This document shows positions 13,802 through 18,519 of a stretch of 18,519 nt of DNA, piece by piece. The stretch comes from Caldifarciminota bacterium (GTDB lineage: Bacteria; Hydrothermota; Hydrothermia; B15-G9; WFZT01): NCBI GenBank assembly GCA_026986655.1, contig JALSOD010000024.1:1-18519 (forward strand), given 5' to 3'. The first letter of the stretch is position 1. Every line of letters starts with the position of its first letter. The notes under the pieces were generated by a model that was not told the DNA's origin, ran no database searches, and worked only from the letters and a program-made list of their open reading frames with translations. Both the position numbers and the translations under genes were made by a program.

Positions 13802-14632
13802 ATGAGGAAAATTTTTATCTATTTGAAATTTGCACGGATATTTAACTGCCTATTGACAGCAATTCTTGTTACTTTCTCCTTTGCAATGGTTCATCACTGG
13901 AATTTAAAAGATGTTCTACTATCAATTCTCATTTTTGTTGCTGGCACAGCATTTGCCAATATTTCAAACGATATCAGAGATTTTAAAATTGACCTTGTCG
14001 CCCATCCTGAGCGTCCACTTGTTAGAGGAGAAATCTCGCACAAAGAGGCCTTTTTCATGTCCATTGTCCTATCCTCAATCGTTCTGATATCAGCTTATGT
14101 TCTCGGCAAAAGAGTATTTCTTTTCATTCTCACCCTCTACATTTTCACTCTGATTTACAATTTTTTCTTAAAGAAGCATCATCTATGGGGCAATCTTGCC
14201 GTTGCAGCTATTTCATCGGCGACATTCCTCATTGCTGGGGTTATCACCGGTAATTTCAGACCGCTCATCTTCCCATTTGTTCTTTCATTCGTATTTCAAC
14301 TTTACAGGGAAATCCTCAAGGATTTACACGACCTGGAAGGCGACAAACTTGGGGGATACCGCACTCTCCCATTGATTAAAGGTGAAAAACTAACTATAAT
14401 TTTATCACAGATTTTGCTTTTTGCTCTCATAATCCTGACTCTGATACCAGCAATCTTTAGAATTTATGGGAAGGTATATTTTTTCATAACTCTTTTCTTT
14501 GTTGACATCCCATTAATTCTTGTTGGTCTCAGAATCAGGGAAGGTATCGAGAAGAAAAAATTGAAAAAAATACTTGATTTAATTAAGGTCCCGATAATGT
14601 TCGTTTTAGTCGCAATCTATCTGGGAGGATGA
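13802..14632 (+). CDS. UbiA-family prenyltransferase, DGGGP synthase-like
   Basis: UbiA enzymes transfer a prenyl chain from a prenyl diphosphate within the membrane. From the ATG at 13802 it has 276 residues and about eight hydrophobic segments. The first Mg-diphosphate motif is NDIRDFKID (Asn56, Asp57, Asp60, Asp64) followed by HPERPLVRGEIS; the second is KDLHDLEGDKLGGYRTLP (from about 173). The NDxxDxxxD form with P-E-R-P-L and the E/L-E-G-D...RTLP tail resemble archaeal (S)-2,3-di-O-geranylgeranylglyceryl phosphate synthase more than quinone or heme-type UbiA, which is inference from motif memory. An in-frame GTG at 13784, 12 bases after GGAGGT (13766-13771), is an alternative start adding 6 residues. 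It opens an operon with the phosphodiesterase and queA (4-bp overlaps). The lipid product remains unproven; a quinone or other acceptor is possible. Confidence 0.85.
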   Translation: MRKIFIYLKFARIFNCLLTAILVTFSFAMVHHWNLKDVLLSILIFVAGTAFANISNDIRDFKIDLVAHPERPLVRGEISHKEAFFMSIVLSSIVLISAYVLGKRVFLFILTLYIFTLIYNFFLKKHHLWGNLAVAAISSATFLIAGVITGNFRPLIFPFVLSFVFQLYREILKDLHDLEGDKLGGYRTLPLIKGEKLTIILSQILLFALIILTLIPAIFRIYGKVYFFITLFFVDIPLILVGLRIREGIEKKKLKKILDLIKVPIMFVLVAIYLGG

Positions 14633-15348
14633 GAGAGTTGAAACCTTTGATCATCGCACACAGGGGGTTCTCAGGACTCTACTATGAAAATACTCTTAAG
14701 GCATTTGAAGAGGCCTTAAATGCGGGAGCAGATTACATTGAGTTTGATATAAATCGCACTAAAGATGGTGAAATCATTGTTGTTCACGACTATACAATCA
14801 GAGGCAGATACTTCAAGGACATGACGTTTAAAGAGGTTGAGGAAATCTCACTTGGGGATAACTGTAGAATCCCATCACTTAATGAGGTCATGGAAACATT
14901 TTCTGGCCGGATTAAATTTTACATCGAGATCAAAGACCGAAAGATTGTTGACCCACTTCTTAAAATTGTTGAAAATTACCCGAATGATGACACAGTGATT
15001 GCATCATTTGACCATTATGCCCTGAGGAAAGTTAAGGAAAAAAATCCACACATAAAAACATCAGCACTCTTTGGTGATGTGATAATTGATCCAGTTCCAA
15101 CACTTTCGGCACTTGATGCGAATTTCTTCCATCCCTGCTGGGAGGAAAGAAGTCCAGAGCCCTATGAACTTATTGATGAGGAATTCATCCTATACCTGAA
15201 CCATCTTGGATTCGGGACGATCTCCTGGGCTGAGGACAGGCCAGAGGTAATAGAAAAACTTATTGAGAAGGGATTCAATCTGATTTCCACAAACAGACCT
15301 GATCTTGTCTATCAAATAAGGAGATATAAGGCCAAGAGTGCTTCATGA
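14629..15348 (+). CDS. Glycerophosphodiester phosphodiesterase
   Basis: GDPD enzymes hydrolyse glycerophosphodiesters to glycerol phosphate plus an alcohol, recycling lipid head groups; some act as lysophospholipase D. The 239 residues open with PLIIAHRGFSG and ENTLKAFEEAL, then YIEFDINRTKDGEIIVVHD, supplying the catalytic His of HRG, Glu and Asp of EFD, and the second His of VHD. KFYIEIKD (about 100-107) is the third metal-binding Glu region, and 'GFNLISTNRPDLV' is the family's C-terminal barrel strand. No signal peptide is seen, so it is probably cytosolic. The ATG overlaps the prenyltransferase stop by 4 bp, but GGGAGG (14623-14628) abuts this ATG with no spacing; the in-frame TTG at 14638 sits 9 bases downstream of it and gives MKPLIIAHRG, so that may be the true start. 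Confidence 0.94.
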   Translation: MRELKPLIIAHRGFSGLYYENTLKAFEEALNAGADYIEFDINRTKDGEIIVVHDYTIRGRYFKDMTFKEVEEISLGDNCRIPSLNEVMETFSGRIKFYIEIKDRKIVDPLLKIVENYPNDDTVIASFDHYALRKVKEKNPHIKTSALFGDVIIDPVPTLSALDANFFHPCWEERSPEPYELIDEEFILYLNHLGFGTISWAEDRPEVIEKLIEKGFNLISTNRPDLVYQIRRYKAKSAS

Positions 15349-16361
15349 TTAAGATAGAAGAGTTCGATTTTGATTTACCACAGGAATTGATAGCTCAGTT
15401 TCCGGCTCCCAAAAGGTCGGAATCGAGGCTTCTTGTACTTCGCAGGGATCCTTTCGAGATTCACCATCTCAAATTTAGAAACATCGTAGAATTTTTTCAG
15501 CCCGGAGACGTGCTTGTTTTGAATAAAAGTAAAGTCATTAAGGCAAGAATTTACGGCAGGAGGGCGTCTACTGGTGGAAAGGTTGAGCTTCTTGTTACAG
15601 AAATTAGGAGCGAGAATACATTTAAGGCCCTTGTGAAACCAGGAAGAAAGGCAAGACCAGGTGAGGTAATCGTACTTGATGGAGGTGTACAGGCTCAGGT
15701 TATGGAGAGGCTCGAAGATGGCTCAAGAATATTCAGCATTGAGGGTAAAGTTCTGGATGTGCTTGAAAAGTATGGACACGTTCCTCTTCCACCCTACATA
15801 AAAAGGAGTGATACAGAGCTGGATGAAGAACGTTATCAAACGGTTTTTGCCGAAGTCCCAGGCTCGATAGCAGCTCCAACCGCAGGGCTCCATTTTGAAA
15901 AACCCATACTGGAAGCCCTTGAGAGGAAAGGTGTTATCATCAAATTTGTGATTCTTCACGTCGGTCTTGGCACCTTCAAGCCTATAAAGGTTGACATAGT
16001 TGAAAAACACAGGATGGATAAGGAATATTTTGAAATTCCTGAAGAAACGAGAAAGGCCATTTTAGAAGCTAAGGAGAGAAAGTCACGGATATTTGGATGC
16101 GGGACAACAGTCACGAGGTCACTTGAGACCTGGAAGCTTGGAAAGGGGCCTCATCAAGGATATACTGATCTGTTTATCTATCCAGGGTTTAAATTTGATG
16201 TTCTCGATGCCCTGATAACCAATTTTCACCTTCCAAGATCAACTCCCATATTACTTGTTTCGGCCTTTGCAGGATGGGAGAAAATCAAAAAAGCCTATGA
16301 AGAAGCCATAAAACTTAGATACAGATTCTTCAGTTACGGAGACGCAATGCTCATAATTTGA
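15345..16361 (+). CDS. queA: S-adenosylmethionine:tRNA ribosyltransferase-isomerase
   Basis: QueA moves the ribosyl part of SAM onto 7-aminomethyl-7-deazaguanine in tRNA (position 34), giving epoxyqueuosine. It is complete at 338 residues (family about 340-350). Family blocks are visible in order: FDFDLPQELIAQFPAP at the start, GDVLVLNKSKVIKARI, PLPPYIKR, ERYQTVFAEVPGSIAAPTAG (split at its middle) with GLHF, HVGLGTFKP, HRMDKEYFEIP, GTTVTRSLE, TDLFIYPGFKF, NFHLPRSTP and YRFFSYGDAMLI. The ATG overlaps the stop of the phosphodiesterase gene by 4 bp and no Shine-Dalgarno site is close, so translation is coupled. No other queuosine gene is visible in the window. Confidence 0.97.
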   Translation: MIKIEEFDFDLPQELIAQFPAPKRSESRLLVLRRDPFEIHHLKFRNIVEFFQPGDVLVLNKSKVIKARIYGRRASTGGKVELLVTEIRSENTFKALVKPGRKARPGEVIVLDGGVQAQVMERLEDGSRIFSIEGKVLDVLEKYGHVPLPPYIKRSDTELDEERYQTVFAEVPGSIAAPTAGLHFEKPILEALERKGVIIKFVILHVGLGTFKPIKVDIVEKHRMDKEYFEIPEETRKAILEAKERKSRIFGCGTTVTRSLETWKLGKGPHQGYTDLFIYPGFKFDVLDALITNFHLPRSTPILLVSAFAGWEKIKKAYEEAIKLRYRFFSYGDAMLII

Positions 16362-16397
16362 TCCATCCGTTATAATATCCCAAAAGGAGGATGATGC

Positions 16398-16553
16398 ATG
16401 AATGTCTCAATGGTAATTCCAACATACTGGACAAGACCAGGGGATATTGGCTGGCAGCCAGGGGATGCCTTTTTTGACCATCCTACACCAATCAATACTG
16501 AAGGGACTCTCGGGAGAACCCTAAAGAGCCTTAAAATCCTTGAGAAAATATAA
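16398..16553 (+). pseudogene. N-terminal remnant of a GT2-like glycosyltransferase
   Basis: A 51-codon frame starts MNVSMVIPTYWTRPGD and continues 'GWQPGDAFFDHPTPINTEGTL' with a final LKSLKILEKI. VSMVIPTYW is the first strand of a GT-A/GT2 nucleotide-sugar-binding fold, and the DHPTP...EGTL..TL.SL stretch resembles the opening of a glycosyltransferase subfamily seen in other thermophile genomes (from memory). A real member should continue for at least 200 more residues, but the frame stops at 16553 and the following DNA is AT-rich with no continuation seen. The start signals are intact: TATAAT (16371-16376) and AAAAGGAGG (16382-16390) 7 bases before the ATG. I read it as a truncated gene; a genuine 51-residue protein cannot be excluded. 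Confidence 0.7.
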
Positions 16554-16613
16554 CTTAAATTTTTACAACATCCATTGAAATGAATTTTCAAAAAGGTTTT
16601 ACTTTTAGAGTTC

Positions 16614-17131
16614 TTACCCTCTTGATTTTGCATACAGTTTGTCCATAAAAAGGAATAGAACGACAGATATCAAGAATAGCGATATATCGAGAATTAATAA
16701 AACTGTTGTTAATAAACCTTTAATTCCTGGATTTTCATAAACTAAAAACAAAATAATTGACAAAGGGATCGGTAAAAGAATAACAAGCCTATTTAATAGA
16801 CTAACTAATTTAGGAAATTTAGCACTCTCTCTTGTTTTCAAAAATTTCTCCCACATGAGCATATTTTCATGAGCATATTTTCATCTTTGACTTCATCTAC
16901 AATTATGGGTCTTAATACTTTATTGATGTACGAGGCCAGTGATGAGATAACAAAGTCATGCCAGCAATACATAAGAGATAAAAAGAACGATGTTAATGGT
17001 ACTATCAAAAGAAAAATTAGTATTATAAGGTATTCTTTTCTACCACTATCTTCTCTAAATTGCCACACTCCTACTATCAATGAGCTAATAATCAAAAGCA
17101 AATAATTAAATATTTTATTCCTCTCTTTCAT
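16614..17131 (-). pseudogene. Four-helix membrane protein gene of unknown function, split by a 14-bp tandem duplication
   Basis: I do not recognise the family. The 5' frame (17131 to 16838, 97 residues) has two membrane helices (YLLLIISSLIVGVW; 'YLIILIFLLIVPLTSFFLSL') and then a soluble stretch ending DENMLM before running out of frame. The 3' frame (16862 to 16614, 82 residues) starts MLMWEKFLKTRE and has two more helices (LVILLPIPLSIILFLVYE; 'LLTTVLLILDISLFLISVVL'). The break coincides with two head-to-tail copies of ATGAGCATATTTTC (plus strand, 16855-16882). Deleting one copy joins the frames exactly (DENMLM-WEKFLK) into a 167-residue four-helix protein with both termini on one side. The locus is visibly more AT-rich than its neighbours, which suggests acquired DNA. 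The halves could still be made separately, since the second ATG lies before the first stop. Confidence 0.8.
16855..16882. repeat. 14-bp perfect tandem duplication causing a frameshift
   Basis: ATGAGCATATTTTC is repeated head to tail at 16855-16868 and 16869-16882, followed by a partial 'AT'. Fourteen bases is not a multiple of three, so one extra copy shifts the minus-strand frame. Confidence 0.97.
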
Positions 17132-17234
17132 TCGAAAGATAATTTCCTCTCTTACAGTTCTGTATTCTTCTATTCAGGATACTCATCTTTTCATTGCGCA
17201 TATTTAAATTTTAATTCCATAGATTCTTTTTCAT

Positions 17235-17284
17235 TAGATTTTAAAGATGGGGAGGGTAAAAGCCCTCCCCATCTTTAAAATCTA
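17235..17284. terminator. Rho-independent terminator after the 3-hydroxyacyl-CoA dehydrogenase gene
   Basis: Perfect 22-base arms (17235-17256 and 17263-17284) with a 6-base loop (TAAAAG); the inner stem is GATGGGGAGGG/CCCTCCCCATC and the outer part is A/T-rich, giving U-runs on both strands. It lies 9 bases past the stop of the minus-strand gene. The remaining 100 bases up to 17131 hold no gene that I can see. Confidence 0.9.
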
Positions 17285-17293
17285 TGTCAAATC

Positions 17294-18148
17294 TTACTTT
17301 GTATAATCGTAAAAACCCTTTCCGGTCTTTCTACCCAGGAGACCCGCCGCAACCATCCTCCTCAGGAGAGGACACGGCCTATACTTCGGATCACCAAGGT
17401 CTCTGTACATTACTTCAAGAATGAATAGCACCACATCAAGGCCGATCAGATCGGCAAGTGCAAGTGGCCCCATAGGATGGTTGGCCCCAAACTTCATAAC
17501 TTTATCGATATTGTCCCTGTCTGCCACACCCTCCATCAGGGCGTAGATCGCCTCATTGATCATGGGCATGAGTATTCTATTTGCGACAAATCCCGGATAA
17601 TCATTGACAAGAGCCGGGTCTTTCCCAAGTTTCTGAGAAAGCTCCAGAACTGTTTCAACGGTCTCATCCGAAGTTAACTGGCCCTTTACTACCTCCACAA
17701 GCTTCATTACAGGTACAGGATTCATAAAGTGCATTCCGACAACCTTATCAGGTCTATTCGTGGTTGCTCCAAGCTCCGTTATGGAAATAGAGGATGTATT
17801 TGAGGCTAAAATCACTTCCGGTTTTGTGATTTCATCCAGTTTCTTGAAAATATCCTTCTTCAAGTCTTTATTCTCGATGACCGCTTCCACCACAAAATCT
17901 ACATCTTTCACCTGCTCAATGTCGGTAGTGGGTAATATTCTGGAGAGGGCAGCTTTCTTTTCGTCCTCTGTTAAGGTACCTTTCTTTATCTGACGGTCCA
18001 TATTCTTTGAGATAGTTTTGAAGGCCCTTTCAAGGTACTCCTCTTTTATATCGACCAGAACAACATTATACCCGTACTGTGCAAAAACATGGGCAATTCC
18101 GTTACCCATTGTTCCAGCGCCAATAACGGCGACTTGTTTAATTTCCAT
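17294..18148 (-). CDS. hbd: 3-hydroxyacyl-CoA (3-hydroxybutyryl-CoA) dehydrogenase
   Basis: This soluble NAD(P)-dependent enzyme interconverts 3-hydroxyacyl-CoA and 3-oxoacyl-CoA in beta-oxidation or butyrate-type metabolism. The 284 residues match stand-alone Hbd (about 282). The Rossmann motif is VAVIGAGTMGNGIAHVFA (7-24), followed by LASNTSSISITELG, GMHFMNPVPVMKLVEVV with catalytic His140, NDYPGFVANRILMPMINEA, and the C-terminal helical domain (GANHPMGPLALADLIGLD; 'GLLGRKTGKGFYDY'). GGAGGT (plus positions 18154-18159) lies a few bases before the ATG. It is a single-gene unit with its own promoter and terminator; no thiolase, crotonase or acyl-CoA dehydrogenase is next to it, so chain length and pathway cannot be judged. 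Confidence 0.95.
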   Translation of the reverse strand: MEIKQVAVIGAGTMGNGIAHVFAQYGYNVVLVDIKEEYLERAFKTISKNMDRQIKKGTLTEDEKKAALSRILPTTDIEQVKDVDFVVEAVIENKDLKKDIFKKLDEITKPEVILASNTSSISITELGATTNRPDKVVGMHFMNPVPVMKLVEVVKGQLTSDETVETVLELSQKLGKDPALVNDYPGFVANRILMPMINEAIYALMEGVADRDNIDKVMKFGANHPMGPLALADLIGLDVVLFILEVMYRDLGDPKYRPCPLLRRMVAAGLLGRKTGKGFYDYTK

Positions 18149-18181
18149 TGCGGACCTCCTTTTTAATGAACTTTCTCGGAA

Positions 18182-18211
18182 ATTATAATATTTTCAAACA
18201 GAATATAACAA
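18182..18211 (-). promoter_or_regulatory. Putative promoter of hbd
   Basis: On the minus strand TTGTTA (plus positions 18206-18211) is followed after 18 bases by a perfect TATAAT (18182-18187). The start would fall near 18175, leaving a leader of about 27 bases with the GGAGGT site. Confidence 0.5.
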
Positions 18212-18230
18212 GATCTTAATGAAATGATTT

Positions 18231-18519
18231 TTATTCCCACTCGATGGTTGCAGGGGGTTTGGAAGTGATGTCGTAAACAACTCTGTTTATTCCAGAGATT
18301 TCATTTACTATCCTTGAGGAAATCCTCGCCAAAAGGTCAAGGGGTAGCCTTGCCCAGTCGGCCGTCATGCCATCCACAGAGTACACCGCCCTGATGGCAA
18401 CCACGTATTCGTACGTTCTTTTATCCCCCATGACTCCCACTGTTTTAATCGGAAGGAGAACCGGGAAAATCTGCCATAATTCGTCATAGAGTCCAGCCTT
18501 TCTTATTTCCTCCTCAACA
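18231..18519 (-). CDS. guaA: GMP synthase (glutamine-hydrolysing), C-terminal part
   Basis: GuaA aminates XMP to GMP with glutamine and ATP. Only the last 96 residues are in the window; the frame runs off the edge. The sequence is the C-terminal dimerisation domain: EEIRKAGLYDELWQIFPVLLP, then VGVMGDKRTYEYVVAIRAV, SVDGMTADWARLPLD, ISSRIVNEISGINRVVYDIT and the invariant ending SKPPATIEWE. The GuaA motifs 'V.GD.RTY', 'MTADWA' and the C-terminal KPPATIEWE are all intact. An internal GTG (18440) is not a start. The gene lies 82 bp upstream of hbd on the same strand, with a likely hbd promoter between them, so cotranscription is not required. Confidence 0.97.
   Translation of the reverse strand, partial: VEEEIRKAGLYDELWQIFPVLLPIKTVGVMGDKRTYEYVVAIRAVYSVDGMTADWARLPLDLLARISSRIVNEISGINRVVYDITSKPPATIEWE

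Noticed and set aside
16370..16633. Minus-strand open frame of 87 codons over the glycosyltransferase remnant
   Set aside because: The plus strand there carries recognisable GT2 start residues with an ideal ribosome site; the minus frame shows no motif and overlaps unrelated segments.

Overview
The window comes from a Gram-negative-type (diderm) bacterium. It carries a lipid A kinase (LpxK), an outer-membrane cellulose export porin and lipoprotein-type signal peptides. It also carries a V/A-type ATPase subunit and a UbiA-family prenyltransferase of the archaeal-lipid (DGGGP synthase) type. This mixture, the compact layout (4-bp gene overlaps, convergent genes overlapping at their tails) and the Lys/Glu-rich proteins suggest an uncultured, possibly thermophilic lineage near the FCB/WOR-3 part of the tree. 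That placement is inference; no 16S or marker set is present.

Region 1 (1-9978) is a bacterial cellulose synthase (bcs) locus in the order Q-A-B-Z-C: the 3' end of a ParA/BcsQ-type ATPase, bcsA with a c-di-GMP-binding PilZ domain, bcsB, a GH8 glucanase (bcsZ) and a very long bcsC. The order is that of enterobacterial bcs operons, but bcsZ is inverted: its tail overlaps the bcsB tail on the other strand, and it shares a tiny divergent promoter region with bcsC. Together the genes would polymerise UDP-glucose at the inner membrane, guide the glucan through the periplasm, trim it and export it.

Region 2 (9962-11652) has lpxK, overlapping the bcsC tail, translationally coupled to an upstream small lipoprotein gene of unknown function, then about 330 bases without a convincing gene that include a long bidirectional terminator hairpin.

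Region 3 (11653-12784) is a leaderless-looking two-gene unit of an isolated V/A-ATPase subunit D gene and rpmA (ribosomal protein L27), divergent from a tRNA-Arg(CCU) gene whose promoter carries a 17-bp tandem duplication.

Region 4 (12785-16361) has purM on the minus strand, divergent from a tightly overlapped operon of a DGGGPS-like prenyltransferase, a glycerophosphodiester phosphodiesterase and queA.

Region 5 (16362-17293) is a degraded, AT-rich patch: a 51-codon glycosyltransferase remnant with intact start signals, and a four-helix membrane protein gene split by a 14-bp tandem duplication. Region 6 (17235-18519) has a 3-hydroxyacyl-CoA dehydrogenase gene with a strong terminator and the 3' end of guaA.

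One theme runs across the window. Several genes that open a transcription unit (bcsZ, the ATPase D gene, purM, probably the lipoprotein gene) have a -10-like box only 5-9 bases before the start codon and no Shine-Dalgarno sequence, as expected for leaderless mRNAs, whereas many other genes have strong GGAGG sites or are start-stop coupled.
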